This document shows positions 25,969 through 35,812 of a DNA stretch of 64,000 bases, one piece after another. The position numbers were made by a program, and so were the translations under genes. The notes under the pieces are model-generated. The model did not search any database. It saw only the letters and a program-made list of their open reading frames with translations, and was not told the origin of the DNA. Each line of letters starts with the position of its first letter. Positions within the stretch are counted from its first letter, which is position 1. This DNA comes from Polycladomyces abyssicola (GTDB lineage Bacteria > Bacillota > Bacilli > Thermoactinomycetales > JIR-001): NCBI RefSeq assembly GCF_018326425.1, contig NZ_AP024601.1, positions 2,592,001-2,656,000 on the forward strand, in the 5' to 3' direction.

Positions 25969-28900
25969 TTAACCAATAATAACCGGACCCTGCTTGATGG
26001 CTTCAAGTAGCTTCCGTTCGTGCTCGGCGAGCCAAGCTTTTACTTCATCTTCTGTTTCGAGCGTAGCAGGCCGCAGTGAAATACGCTGAGCCTTTGGCTT
26101 GAGTTTACGTGCGGCCTCCTCGAGAGCCCGGGCTACACGCTCGGGTATAGCTGCCACGGCGTCAGCACGCGCGGCGAGCGGCTGACGATCGAGTTCATAC
26201 AACAGGTCTTCATCACTGTTGATCGACGGTTCAACAGGCGACCGTAACCCAACTTGTGCAATGATTTGATTCCATGTATCATCGTCAAGGGCAGTCCAAG
26301 TAGGATTGTTCTGAAGCGTGTGCATCCCCTGATCCCAGGCTTTTCGTATAGCATTATATTGCTCAGTCACTGCTGCACGGAGAGCAGCAGCGACCTTTGC
26401 CCGAATGGGTGGAACAGGATCGGTATTCTCAAGAAGGGATCGTTTGTACCGAATAGCTTCCACTTCCGGCTTGACTTCCGCAGCTACTGGAAGAGTTTCG
26501 GCATGAGCGAGTAGACGCTCCAGCAACTGCCAGCCGGGTAACCGCTTCTCAGCAAGCTGCTTCAATTCAGTCCACTCGTCAATCCACTTCTCCAGCTCGC
26601 TTTTAACCTGGAGGATTGCCCCAAGCTGCTCTGTTCCAGTAAGACGTTTCAACTCCTCAATCTTCGATGTATCCGGTCGGTCCGGCAGAGGCGGATCTCC
26701 TCCTGCGGCTCTGGCGAGTTCCAGAAGTGTGTCCAAGAACTGGTTGGCTTTGAGCTCTTCTTCCCCAGATTTCACGGACACTCCTGCTTTTTGGTAGAGA
26801 CTACGCAGTGCGATCTTGTCCATAGTCCCGAGACGGACCTTCTCTGGGCGAAATTCGGCACTGGAAATACGGTTCTGATCAAGCTGACCCGGAAGCACAG
26901 GTTTTCCGTTCAGTGTGGCACGAAGTACACCAGCACGGTGTAACGCCACTAAAGCCGCATCAATGGCATCCTGAGGCCAACCGTAAGGTGCTCCCTTCAG
27001 AGTCTTCCGCACGTCACTACCCTTGGCACCATTGCCCACAATAGCTAATACTTGCCTTGCCACCGGATGGTCTTCTGTTGAACCGCTCCAATCCACTATG
27101 CTAAAGGGTTGGTCAGACCCCTCACGTGCCCGTTTCAACGCGGTTTCCCAAGCCCGGTGATCACCCTCTGCAAAGCGCGGGAAAAGCCGGGCCATAGAAG
27201 CTTGAGCGGCAGTTTGGATCTTGGACTCAAGTGAATCACCAAATATCTCGTTGCCACCGCCTTGGAACACTTTGGCGGACGTAACCACCTCACGGATCAG
27301 TTCATCACGAGCCGATTGAGCCGTCTTGAGTCGACTATCCATACTTTCACGTGCTTCTCTACCCTCCGGGGTGCTGGGAACACCCTTGGAGTTGAGCACC
27401 TGTTGAGCGGCCTCGACTTCGATAATTCGAGTCCGGAGGTCATCGGCAAAAGAACGGGGTATGAAAATGTGGATAACAGGATCTTCCTGCCCACGACGAC
27501 GTGCCTCATTTTCCACATCCTTTTGGCTTGTCGACCAGCCATCCCGCATCCACACGACAATCTGATCGCCGGTAGCCGGGGGTTCATCCACACGGGCATG
27601 TAACGTTAACGTCCTGCGAATTTTGGATTCCCCATGCACTAAACGAATCTTGCTCACGATCTGTTGAACTGCGCTCGCCAAAAGCTGATCGCGCTTGGAT
27701 TCAATCTCCACTTCCTTTTGCCGACAGGCTGCAACTCTTTCCCGAAAAGCACGATCCCACTCCGCGCCTTCAGTCGTCTGGATCCGGTATTCATCGCCAA
27801 CTTTCATGAGCATGCCGTCATTGACAAGAGATTCCAGAAGTGTTTCAACTGTTTTGCGTAACGGACCGGAATCAGCATCCAGATCTTCGACCAACAGATC
27901 AGCAAGTATCTTTGCTGTCGCTCGAACGCCGACATCGACACCCGCTTCACGCGGAAGCTTGTTAATCAGAAAGATGAGTCCACAAAGCCGTTTCTTCATC
28001 CGGCCTTCATCGCTGCCGTCATCGAGCTCCTGAATTCTTGTGTAAATCTCGTTCAGAAGAACTCCGGTGCTTACAAGGTCGGGGGCAATTGCCTCAAATA
28101 GTTTATCGGCGGGAATGACTGTTCCGAGATCGGATTCAGCGATATCTTTTAACGCATCACTCAGAATCCGAAGCTGTGACCGCAATTGACTCTGGCTGCC
28201 GGCAGCATCGACCGCCCGAAAACACTCCTCCCAGAAGCGGCGCCGAGTCGGTAGCAGGGGATAATCCTCGACAATAATTTGCCGATCCTCTGATCGTTCC
28301 GCCAAGCGGGTCCCTTGCAAATGCTTCGAAATTTCGCCGGCGTTTCGCTCGAGGGCGTTACGAATATGGTCGATCGCACTTGGCTTTTTACGGAGCAAAA
28401 CTTTTCGTGTAACCGTTTCGACGTCTGTGTCTGACAGTTGGACATTGATACGAAAGCGATCGCGCAGTCTCTGAAGCAATGGTGTTGCTGAGAGTGCTGA
28501 CTGACCCGACGCCACAAGCATGACTCGACTGTCCATCTGCGTCTGGATCGCCTCGGCAATCTCAGTAAATATCACCGCGCGATCCGTGGAATCGCCAATG
28601 TACTGCTGGACCTCATCAAGTATGAGAACCGTCAGTGGTAGCTCCCCATCGGGCGCGAGCGCCTTACGTGCAGCCTCGATAAACTCGGCGGTGGAAATAT
28701 CCGTTGTAGGGTTTGGAAACTGCACCCGGAGAACCTGTCGCGCTCCACGCTCATCTTCGGCAAAGTTGGGATCGCAGGCCAAAACAGCTTGTGCGATCAA
28801 TCGGCTGACATACATATTGTTGAGTTCCTTAAACCAGTCCTTACCGGCAGCTTCAACGGTAGAGCGCACCTGCTCAAGGTACCCTTGGTCACGCAGCCAA

Positions 28901-29418
28901 AAACAAAATTGCGCCTGTGAATATTGATCGGGTAAACCGCATGCACGAAGAATTATTGAAAGAACCGTGAGCCGAACACGATCTCCACTGCCGGACGGCA
29001 TGGTCCCGGCTGCAGCGATGGCTGGCTTTCCACTTCGGGCAACCTGCGTATCCAGCTCACGGAACAAAGCAACGATCTCATCAGGGAGTTGGGGAACGAG
29101 AGAGCGTGCGGTTGATCCATCTTCGAATGGAGTATCCACCCACAGGTGACCGAGCATTTTCAGCAGGTGAGATTTACCACTGCCGAAGAATCCACTCACC
29201 CAGGCTGCATGCTGCCGAGGCCGGTCCAATTGGGTCAAATAGCTTTGAAGGATGCGCTCGATGGCATTTCCATACTGACCATCGCATACGAAGGTTTCGA
29301 GTTCTGCGCGAAGTTCACGGATTTTTAGTTCATCTGGCTCATCCATAATGCGCGCTTGACCGCCATTTGCAAGTGAACTCGTCCGAGGGTCACGATCCAA
29401 CGCCTCAAAAATCTTCAT
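25969..29418 (-). CDS. brxC: BREX ATPase BrxC
   Basis: 1149 aa. P-loop GFFGSGKS at residues 76-83 in the family context WVSGFFGSGKSHLLKMLGHLW, Walker B LTVLILDEVQQY near 270-280, and an arginine-containing RFRINVQLSD sensor region. The remainder is helical, with coiled-coil character near 560-620 and in the last third. BrxC is the large P-loop ATPase needed for BREX methylation and defence. The 4-nt overlap with brxB (ATGA) shows coupling. Confidence 0.95.
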   Translation of the reverse strand: MKIFEALDRDPRTSSLANGGQARIMDEPDELKIRELRAELETFVCDGQYGNAIERILQSYLTQLDRPRQHAAWVSGFFGSGKSHLLKMLGHLWVDTPFEDGSTARSLVPQLPDEIVALFRELDTQVARSGKPAIAAAGTMPSGSGDRVRLTVLSIILRACGLPDQYSQAQFCFWLRDQGYLEQVRSTVEAAGKDWFKELNNMYVSRLIAQAVLACDPNFAEDERGARQVLRVQFPNPTTDISTAEFIEAARKALAPDGELPLTVLILDEVQQYIGDSTDRAVIFTEIAEAIQTQMDSRVMLVASGQSALSATPLLQRLRDRFRINVQLSDTDVETVTRKVLLRKKPSAIDHIRNALERNAGEISKHLQGTRLAERSEDRQIIVEDYPLLPTRRRFWEECFRAVDAAGSQSQLRSQLRILSDALKDIAESDLGTVIPADKLFEAIAPDLVSTGVLLNEIYTRIQELDDGSDEGRMKKRLCGLIFLINKLPREAGVDVGVRATAKILADLLVEDLDADSGPLRKTVETLLESLVNDGMLMKVGDEYRIQTTEGAEWDRAFRERVAACRQKEVEIESKRDQLLASAVQQIVSKIRLVHGESKIRRTLTLHARVDEPPATGDQIVVWMRDGWSTSQKDVENEARRRGQEDPVIHIFIPRSFADDLRTRIIEVEAAQQVLNSKGVPSTPEGREARESMDSRLKTAQSARDELIREVVTSAKVFQGGGNEIFGDSLESKIQTAAQASMARLFPRFAEGDHRAWETALKRAREGSDQPFSIVDWSGSTEDHPVARQVLAIVGNGAKGSDVRKTLKGAPYGWPQDAIDAALVALHRAGVLRATLNGKPVLPGQLDQNRISSAEFRPEKVRLGTMDKIALRSLYQKAGVSVKSGEEELKANQFLDTLLELARAAGGDPPLPDRPDTSKIEELKRLTGTEQLGAILQVKSELEKWIDEWTELKQLAEKRLPGWQLLERLLAHAETLPVAAEVKPEVEAIRYKRSLLENTDPVPPIRAKVAAALRAAVTEQYNAIRKAWDQGMHTLQNNPTWTALDDDTWNQIIAQVGLRSPVEPSINSDEDLLYELDRQPLAARADAVAAIPERVARALEEAARKLKPKAQRISLRPATLETEDEVKAWLAEHERKLLEAIKQGPVIIG

Positions 29419-29972
29419 AAGGCACCTCCGGAACTATGTAGGGTTATACTGTGAGCAAGGTAGTTCCAACCGTCACGGGCATCGAGAAGCCTGTAGTTGT
29501 TGCCATCCTTCGTACCGGGGAAGAATATGACTAGTCTGCCCTTAATGTCAGGTTCAACCGCTCGCACAAGATCGGACAGCCTCGTAAAGCCGTAAAGACT
29601 TGCAACCCCCGTTACTGCCACAACTGTGTTCTCATCGCAGGAACACAACAGTTCGCGAAGAGAGGCTGCCACGTATTCGTTGAACTCGCTTTCCAACTTT
29701 AGAGTTAAGTCACTTGGGTACTCAAAATATTCCTCCCGATACTCATCCGCTGCCATCCATTCTGCAAAGCACCGCGTACAGTCAAATTCCGCCCATCCGT
29801 GACCGGTCTCCCGAGTTCGCTGCTCAAATTCGCCTTTTCTCGCACGGAAGGCTCTCTCAAGTTCCTTATCGTAAACCACTATGACCACACGTTGGGCACC
29901 GGCAATCGTTCGTTGCCATGGTACACCCATGTATCGCTCATAAAACGTCGCGAGATCTTCGATTTTACCCAT
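29415..29972 (-). CDS. brxB: BREX protein BrxB (DUF1788)
   Basis: 185 aa of the DUF1788 family. The pattern YDKELERAFRARKGEFEQRTRETGHGWAEFDC and LVIFFPGTKDGNNYRLLDARDGWNYLAHSI at the C-terminus is typical. There is no enzymatic motif; it is a small core BREX component required for defence, with molecular role unsettled. It starts 2 nt after the brxA stop with GAGGTG as SD. Confidence 0.93.
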   Translation of the reverse strand: MGKIEDLATFYERYMGVPWQRTIAGAQRVVIVVYDKELERAFRARKGEFEQRTRETGHGWAEFDCTRCFAEWMAADEYREEYFEYPSDLTLKLESEFNEYVAASLRELLCSCDENTVVAVTGVASLYGFTRLSDLVRAVEPDIKGRLVIFFPGTKDGNNYRLLDARDGWNYLAHSITLHSSGGAL

Positions 29973-29974
29973 CG

Positions 29975-30775
29975 TTAACGCACCTCAGCATCCGGATCCA
30001 CGGCAATAGGATCAATCTCCACAACACCGCCTCCGACTCGAGCGTGGAGAAGCCGCATTTGCTTCGCTCGAAGAACTGTGTCAAGGAGTATTTCCGGGGT
30101 TCGATCAAACACGCTTGTCCAAGGAGTTAACAGCAATTCTTCACCGGAAAGTGAATAAAGGGATCCTAGCCACAAGGCAAACGCCACTGCACCAGGTGTT
30201 GGTTCCACTTGCTTCCTGATTTTCCTTACACGTCCCTCAAGGTGACCCGATTGCGTCCATGAGCTACCTGCATTACGAGCGACTTTGTCCAGAATCGATT
30301 CATTGAGTCGATCTCCTGTGTACTGCTTGATTGCTTCCACAAAGGTTAATCGGACAAGCTCCTCGCCCGCTTTAAGTGAGAGGATGGTTGGAGCAGTTGC
30401 CCGTAAAAGGGGATCACGCCCCAATGCGCATAAAAGTGCCAAAAGCGGTCGCCCTGCTTCATCCATCTCCCAAAGGCGACGGAGCACACGGAAGATGGGA
30501 ATCTGAGGGTCAAGACCGTAAAGTTCGCCCAGACGTTGATTGGTGAGCCGCCGGTTCGATACTGTCTGCTTGCCTAGTACGTTGTCTTCGATGATAGCAG
30601 ATGCGTAATCCTCGCGAGAAGCAAACTCGGGTACGACAGCCAGCAGGTCGCGGAGTTCACGAAGCATGATCGTGCGGCTCGTGTGCGTCCCTCTGTCACC
30701 AAATCGTAGCCCGGCTTGGATTGCTGTCTCACATGGTCTCATCCGTGTCCAAGCGGAAGGGTTTACAGGCTTCAT
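29975..30775 (-). CDS. brxA: BREX protein BrxA (DUF1819)
   Basis: 266 aa, all-helical. It includes QAGLRFGDRGTHTSRTIMLRELRDLLAVVP near the N-terminus and WTSVFDRTPEILLDTVLRAKQMRLLHAR near the end. DUF1819 proteins are DNA-binding in structural studies of homologues. It is the first gene of the six-gene type 1 BREX operon. The SD is poor (ATAGG abutting ATG, or AAAGGAA 13 nt away), so a slightly later start cannot be excluded. The N-terminus is longer than many homologues. Confidence 0.9.
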   Translation of the reverse strand: MKPVNPSAWTRMRPCETAIQAGLRFGDRGTHTSRTIMLRELRDLLAVVPEFASREDYASAIIEDNVLGKQTVSNRRLTNQRLGELYGLDPQIPIFRVLRRLWEMDEAGRPLLALLCALGRDPLLRATAPTILSLKAGEELVRLTFVEAIKQYTGDRLNESILDKVARNAGSSWTQSGHLEGRVRKIRKQVEPTPGAVAFALWLGSLYSLSGEELLLTPWTSVFDRTPEILLDTVLRAKQMRLLHARVGGGVVEIDPIAVDPDAEVR

Positions 30776-30828
30776 CCTATAAACTCATTCCTTTCGCCGG
30801 CAAATTCGCCGGCTAAAGTAGAGATATT

Positions 30829-30858
30829 ATTATACTACAAATGCATTTGTAGTGACGA
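30829..30858 (-). promoter_or_regulatory. BREX operon promoter with 20-bp perfect palindrome
   Basis: ACTACAAATG-CATTTGTAGT (30834-30853) is an exact palindrome. On the minus strand it lies immediately before TATAAT (30834-30829), filling the spacer to a 4/6 -35 TCGTCA. A repressor dimer here would block polymerase. A GCCGGC-N6-GCCGGC hairpin (30796-30813) follows in the leader. There is no BrxR-type regulator gene adjacent. Confidence 0.7.
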
Positions 30859-31102
30859 GCGGTGACAGGAGCCCTTAGCCCTTGGCCACTATGTGAGTGA
30901 CCGTGAGTGACCCTTGACGCCAGACAGCCGGATGTCGTTTTACTCCATATCTTGGCCAAACTTGTTAGGGGTAACGCCAGCATATAAATTGCTTCTTCGC
31001 TGATGAGTTCAACAGCCTTGTCAATCGCTTCACTGCTGACCTGTGTCATCAGTCTTTTTTGTCGAGATCCTAAGGTAATATAAATGGAAGGAATGTTCGC
31101 CC
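30859..31102. other. Region between brxA promoter and PBP gene
   Basis: There is no supported gene. It contains a 10-bp tandem duplication GTGAGTGACC (30893-30912) upstream of the BREX promoter and a copy of a 21-bp direct repeat (31045-31065) that recurs at 35862-35883. A minus-strand frame here (LMTQVSSEAIDKAVELI...) could be a gene fragment but has no start signal of its own. Confidence 0.4.
31045..31065 (+). repeat. Direct repeat copy 1 (GTCATCAGTC-T6-GTCGA)
   Basis: The same sequence with one extra T recurs at 35862-35883 in the same orientation. The two copies bracket the PBP and glycosyltransferase genes. Confidence 0.6.
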
Positions 31103-33814
31103 TCATTGTGAGACACCATTACCGACACCGTTACCGCTGGGACCGCCTTGTCCACCCTGATCGGTGCTGGTATCAGTCCCTTGATCTGTTCCACCTTGGT
31201 CCGTTCCACCAGCAGTGCTTGTATCGGTTCCACCTTGGTCCGTTCCACCAGCAGTGCTTGTATCGGTTCCACGGTCCGTTCCGCTGGCGGCACCGCCCGT
31301 GGCCGTTTCGACCTGGTTTCCTTGACCGCCCAGGAAGCCACCGGTGCCCTGAGATTGGTCAATGTCTTGCGGATTAGCCTGTAGATCGCCTTGGTTATTG
31401 TCCTGAGGGTTACCCTGTTTCTGTTCTGCTGAGGTCTGCGGTTGGTTCGCCGTCACTTGTACTTTCACTACGTTGGACATCAGTTCATAGTGGGTTTTCG
31501 TGTCGATAACAACCACTCTGTAGTAATAGGTTTTTGACTTTAGCACTTGAATGCTGGTATCCGTATACGAACCGCCTTGAACCTCACTCAACGGTTGCCA
31601 GTGAACCTGATCCTCGGAGCGTTCCACGCGGTATTTGACACGTGGATTGTTTTGGGCGTTCCAGCTTAGATGTACAGAGTGTGACGTTTGATCGTACTGC
31701 GCAGTCACACTGATAGGCAACAACTGAATCGACGGTGTCGGGTCCGGCACGCCCTGCGGTTTCTCAAACTGCGTGATGGGCTCATTGTTGCCTTCCATGG
31801 TTTCTTCCATGATGGCCTTAAACATTTTCGCTGGATATTTCCCACCGGACAGCTCCACCTTTTCCCCAAACGGGGGATTGAATATGGTCACGGCCAATAC
31901 ATGCTTAGGCGTGTAACCCACAAACCAGGCATCTTTACCGTTTTGCGTCGTTCCTGTTTTTCCAGCCACCGGTTGACCGTTGTCCAGCCTTGCAAATTTC
32001 CCGGTGTATCCGTGTCGAACCCCTTTTCCGGAGACGACAGACAACAACATTCGAGTGGTATACCAAGCGGTCTTGCGCGAGTATACTTTCCGGCCCTTTT
32101 TCAATTTTTTTATCGGTTCCAACACATTGCCTTCTGTGTCTACCACTTTTTCGACGGCATGGGCCTCGTTCATCACACCGTTGTTGGCCAATGCGGTGTA
32201 GGCTTGTGCCATCTGCACCGTGGTTACGCCATCAGTCAATCCACCCAATGCTAGCATGGACAAACCTTTATCCCCATTTTTCAGTGGTAGACCTGCTTTC
32301 CTACCGAACTTCAACGCGTTTTTCAACCCGACTTTGTTATTCAGTATCCAAACAGTCGCTGCATTCATCGACGTGGCCACGACATCTCGCATCGGCACGA
32401 GACCGTAGTATTTCTTCTCATAGTTTTTCGGTATCCAGCCTCCATACGATTTCGGCTCATCCGGTATCATTGCATATTCGTTTATATCGTCATTCAATTC
32501 AATCGCCGGTGCATAAACGGTGATCGGTTTGATTGACGATCCTGGTTGGTGAGGTTCAAGAGAACGGATTACGAACGTCGGTTTGTAGAATCGTCCACCA
32601 GCGATCGCCTCAATCAATCCGTTTTTCGGATTGATCATTGTCGCACCACCATCTAAGTTCTTGTGACCCTGATACAGACTATCGTCTTTGATCGCTTTCT
32701 CCACAGCCGCCTGCGCTGCCGGATTCAATCCAGTGTAAATATTGTAATTCTGGGTAGCTAGATCGGCCTCACTAATGTTATACCGTTCCTTTAGTTCCCG
32801 GATCACATACTCCTTGTAAGCATCATACTGCCTGATCTTACGTTTGTGCTCTCTATATGTCTCAACATCGACCCCCAGCGGTTTTTGCTTGTATTTATTT
32901 AACTCGGACGGTGGAATGATCGGCGGCAGATTTTCGTCTTCCGCCATCTTCATCAACACGATGTTTCGCCGTTCCAACGCCTTATCCGGATGGAGAATCG
33001 GATTGTATCCCTCCGGCGCTTTCGGCAATCCGGCCAGCAAAGCGATTTCCTGTGGTTCCAACTTTTGTTTCGTGATGTCTTTTCCGAAATACACCTTGGC
33101 GGCCATCGCTACGCCTTTGATGCCGTTGCCAAAATAAATGTTGTTCAAATACGATTCCAGGATTAGATTTTTCTTAAATTTGTCTTCAATGGCCATCGCC
33201 GTGGCCATCTCTTTCAATTTCCGGGAATAGGTTTTCTCTCGGTTTTTCAGGATGATATTACGGGCCACCTGCATCGTGATAGTTCCACCACCTTCACCTT
33301 TACGCATGGTGATGATGTTTTTGACGATGGCCCGTCCCAAACCGAACCAGTCCACCCCATGGTGTTGGTAAAAGCGGACGTCCTCCACCTTGACAAATGC
33401 TTTAGGGAGATCCGGATTATGCTTAATCATTTCATCATATGTAACATATTCCTTGTCCGTAGCTACCAACTTCATTACTTTCTGACCTGTTTGATCATAG
33501 AGAGTGGACACTGTATCCTGGTTCTGCAAATCCTTCCAATTGACCGTGGTTGCATAAGCCTTGAATGCAGAATATCCACGGATTATCAGTAGCCCACTCG
33601 CTATGATAAATAACAATACAAGCCCAAGCCATTTTAAAAACCGATGATTCCTTGATTTTCCTCCGCCACCCTGGCTCCTACTACTAGCATTGGATGCCAA
33701 ACGCGAGAGCGCCGGCGTTTCTTCAAACTGTGACGAATGAGAACGTAGAGGCCGCTTGGGGCTGCTCCGTCGTAATTCATCCATCCATTCATCCCCTTTC
33801 ACCTGGTTTTTCAC
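31103..33814 (-). CDS. Class A penicillin-binding protein (PBP1A-like) with repeat tail
   Basis: 903 aa bifunctional peptidoglycan glycosyltransferase/transpeptidase. A cytosolic Ser-rich head precedes a TM helix at residues 59-80. The GT51 domain has EDVRFYQHHG (Glu144) and GGGTITMQVARN. The transpeptidase motifs are SSIK (426-429), SMN (482-484) and KTGT (619-622). A fibronectin-III-like domain spans about 705-800. The C-terminal tail is Gln/Asn-rich then Gly/Thr/Asp repeats, including a 13-residue unit GTDTSTAGGTDQG in tandem, coded by a 39-bp DNA duplication (31189-31266). It sits inside the proposed island; whether it is cargo or host core is unclear. Confidence 0.93.
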   Translation of the reverse strand: MKNQVKGDEWMDELRRSSPKRPLRSHSSQFEETPALSRLASNASSRSQGGGGKSRNHRFLKWLGLVLLFIIASGLLIIRGYSAFKAYATTVNWKDLQNQDTVSTLYDQTGQKVMKLVATDKEYVTYDEMIKHNPDLPKAFVKVEDVRFYQHHGVDWFGLGRAIVKNIITMRKGEGGGTITMQVARNIILKNREKTYSRKLKEMATAMAIEDKFKKNLILESYLNNIYFGNGIKGVAMAAKVYFGKDITKQKLEPQEIALLAGLPKAPEGYNPILHPDKALERRNIVLMKMAEDENLPPIIPPSELNKYKQKPLGVDVETYREHKRKIRQYDAYKEYVIRELKERYNISEADLATQNYNIYTGLNPAAQAAVEKAIKDDSLYQGHKNLDGGATMINPKNGLIEAIAGGRFYKPTFVIRSLEPHQPGSSIKPITVYAPAIELNDDINEYAMIPDEPKSYGGWIPKNYEKKYYGLVPMRDVVATSMNAATVWILNNKVGLKNALKFGRKAGLPLKNGDKGLSMLALGGLTDGVTTVQMAQAYTALANNGVMNEAHAVEKVVDTEGNVLEPIKKLKKGRKVYSRKTAWYTTRMLLSVVSGKGVRHGYTGKFARLDNGQPVAGKTGTTQNGKDAWFVGYTPKHVLAVTIFNPPFGEKVELSGGKYPAKMFKAIMEETMEGNNEPITQFEKPQGVPDPTPSIQLLPISVTAQYDQTSHSVHLSWNAQNNPRVKYRVERSEDQVHWQPLSEVQGGSYTDTSIQVLKSKTYYYRVVVIDTKTHYELMSNVVKVQVTANQPQTSAEQKQGNPQDNNQGDLQANPQDIDQSQGTGGFLGGQGNQVETATGGAASGTDRGTDTSTAGGTDQGGTDTSTAGGTDQGGTDQGTDTSTDQGGQGGPSGNGVGNGVSQ
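31189..31266. repeat. 39-bp tandem duplication in the PBP tail
   Basis: Two nearly identical 39-bp units starting TTCCACCTTGGTCCGTTCCA at 31189 and 31228. A partial third follows. Length variation of this tail between strains is expected. Confidence 0.85.
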
Positions 33815-34077
33815 ACTAAAAAGGGAATAACGACAGATCCTTCACTTCGCGTACCGAACGCGCCGGGCTGTGACTTACTCTCTCTACCGTCACCAAACAA
33901 CATAGGAAATTATTATAACCAACGATCTATATTTTACTAGAAAGGAAGAATTTGTCCAACGCTAATTCTACTAGATGAGATTAGTATCGCTTAGCTCAAA
34001 AATACCGGAAATCGCCCATGTACCTTTTTCACTCTCTCTACTCCTTCCAACAATTTAATTCGTATTGTTCACAAATT
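33815..34077. other. Intergenic, PBP promoter region
   Basis: 263 bp. A minus-strand TATAAT (around 33912-33917, in TTATTATAACC) is a plausible -10 for the PBP gene without a good -35. No gene is seen. Confidence 0.4.
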
Positions 34078-35436
34078 TCATCGAGTTCCCCATCCTGTGC
34101 CCCGAAGCGTCAAAAGTGCATATATCCTGATAGGATATAGAAGAAAAGAATGAACAAGACCAAAGACCGGGGAGAGTAGATAGAGTAAAGGATGTTTCAA
34201 AACATAGTAGACGTTCCGCATAAGAGCGGATAGCGTCAAATAACCCAAAGAATAGATCACCAGTAACGGTAACGTAGTAGTGGGAGCCGTCGTGAAGGTA
34301 ACAATCACCGACGTGCCGTAGATCGCCCACAAAAAGCTCTCACCGATAAACCACAACATCAAAAAAGGTTTTTTGAGGGCCACCGGTATCGTGAATGGCG
34401 TCTCGACGTAGACCGATTTTCCCCACCGAACTTGTTGTTTGAAGAATTGACTAATCGTTGTGGGGACATCCGTGATGCATCGAGCCGTTGATTGATACTT
34501 TACCTTGCCCTCATAAAGCGCGATAGTAGTGAGTCGCCGATCGTCACCGGCCACGATCTTCCGACCTAAGAACTTTTGATCCCGGAAATGGTGAAGATTA
34601 TTCATCACCACATCCCGCCGAAACATCGACAAAGCCCCGGAACACACCAAGACGGCATTGGTTACGGACATAGCCGCACGACCGACGCGAAAAGCACTTT
34701 TATAAAGTAGGTCTTGGAGACGTGTGACAAAGTTGTAGTCCCGATTCCGGGCGTTGATGTGACCGCAAACCGCCGTGACTTCTGGATCATGAAACGGTTT
34801 GAGTAATTCTCGAATCGCATCGGGATAGATGTATCCATCGGAGTCCACGATCATCAGAAAGTCTCCAGTGGATCGCTTGAACCCCCACAACTGCGCCGCC
34901 CGTTTGCCTTGGTTTTTGTCAAAACGATGTACTACGATCTCGGGCAAGTCCTTCGCCCAATGATATCGAGCTCCCCCCATCTCCAAAGCCGCAGCCGCCT
35001 CCAACCGGGCTCCATTGACCTCTTCGGCCAACCGTTTCACTGCTTCGTAGGCACTTGGATCGTCGCTCCCATCGTCCACAAAAATGATCTCGGCCACCGG
35101 ATAGTCTTGGTCGATAAGGCACTCGATCGTCTTGAGAACCGAGTCGGGGTTTTCGTTGAAGCTCGGGATGACCACAGACACCTTAATCCCCGGGTATGGC
35201 TCTCGGATGTCGGGTTTGTACCAGAAGGACACCACCATCTTTAAAAGGAAATAGGCGAAAGTGATAGATGTGAACATTCCTACATAAAAGTCCACCGTCT
35301 TCTCGGCCCAGGTGTTGACATGGAGCATTAAAACGACGCAAGTGAGAAAGATACCCCAAATCAACGTTTTTTTCCACACTGAGACATTGGTGACCCTTTT
35401 GCGACTTGCCGCTCGGCTCAATGATACAGTATTCAA
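34078..35436 (-). CDS. Hyaluronan-synthase-like family 2 glycosyltransferase
   Basis: 452 aa from a TTG start with GGGAGG 9 nt upstream. The frame is open further upstream to 35685, but that part lacks an SD and resembles no HAS. Two N-terminal membrane helices are followed by the GT2 domain: VSVVIPSFNENP, the nucleotide Asp in FVDDGSDD, DSDGYIYPDAI, GDDRRLTTIAL and the processivity motif QQVRWGKSVYVE. Four to five C-terminal helices follow. The GDDR-LT and QQ-RW-KS strings closely track class I hyaluronan synthases, which polymerise and export the chain. Chitin-synthase/NodC-like activity is an alternative. No UDP-glucose dehydrogenase gene is nearby. Confidence 0.8.
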   Translation of the reverse strand: MNTVSLSRAASRKRVTNVSVWKKTLIWGIFLTCVVLMLHVNTWAEKTVDFYVGMFTSITFAYFLLKMVVSFWYKPDIREPYPGIKVSVVIPSFNENPDSVLKTIECLIDQDYPVAEIIFVDDGSDDPSAYEAVKRLAEEVNGARLEAAAALEMGGARYHWAKDLPEIVVHRFDKNQGKRAAQLWGFKRSTGDFLMIVDSDGYIYPDAIRELLKPFHDPEVTAVCGHINARNRDYNFVTRLQDLLYKSAFRVGRAAMSVTNAVLVCSGALSMFRRDVVMNNLHHFRDQKFLGRKIVAGDDRRLTTIALYEGKVKYQSTARCITDVPTTISQFFKQQVRWGKSVYVETPFTIPVALKKPFLMLWFIGESFLWAIYGTSVIVTFTTAPTTTLPLLVIYSLGYLTLSALMRNVYYVLKHPLLYLLSPVFGLVHSFLLYPIRIYALLTLRGTGWGTR

Positions 35437-35812
35437 TTGTGTCTTCCTCCCTATTCCTACACAATTGTCCTCGGCTGGGACGAATGTCTTGACCAACCAC
35501 TCTCCCCCATGTACACAAGAACCAATAGGATAAGTTATGTTGCACCTCCGAAAAGATAAGATAGATAAAAACGATAAATAGGTTCGAGGTTGTAAAAGTC
35601 GATATAAAATCGACGGTTTTTGATAGTTCTTAGGTAGTAATAAAATCCACATCAGAAACCAAGATGTCCGCATAATAACGCGCATTTCTCCCCATGTTAA
35701 TATATTCGAACGAACAAACGAATTTAGTGCAAAGTACCTATGATCAGAAATCGGCCATTATGAATCCAAATATCGTCAACTATGAACACAAACCTCAAAA
35801 TCATGCTCAATC
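35437..35812. other. Upstream region of the glycosyltransferase gene
   Basis: There is no second gene. An inverted repeat ATTCG-N10-CGAAT (35704-35723) in an AT-rich setting could be an operator. The promoter was not identified. Confidence 0.4.

Noticed and set aside
30813-31106. 97-codon minus-strand frame between the PBP gene and brxA
   Set aside because: It starts inside the PBP stop region, has no SD and overlaps the BREX promoter palindrome. A fragment at best.
31189-31266. CRISPR-like repeats
   Set aside because: The 39-bp units are contiguous with no spacers and are in frame within the PBP coding sequence.
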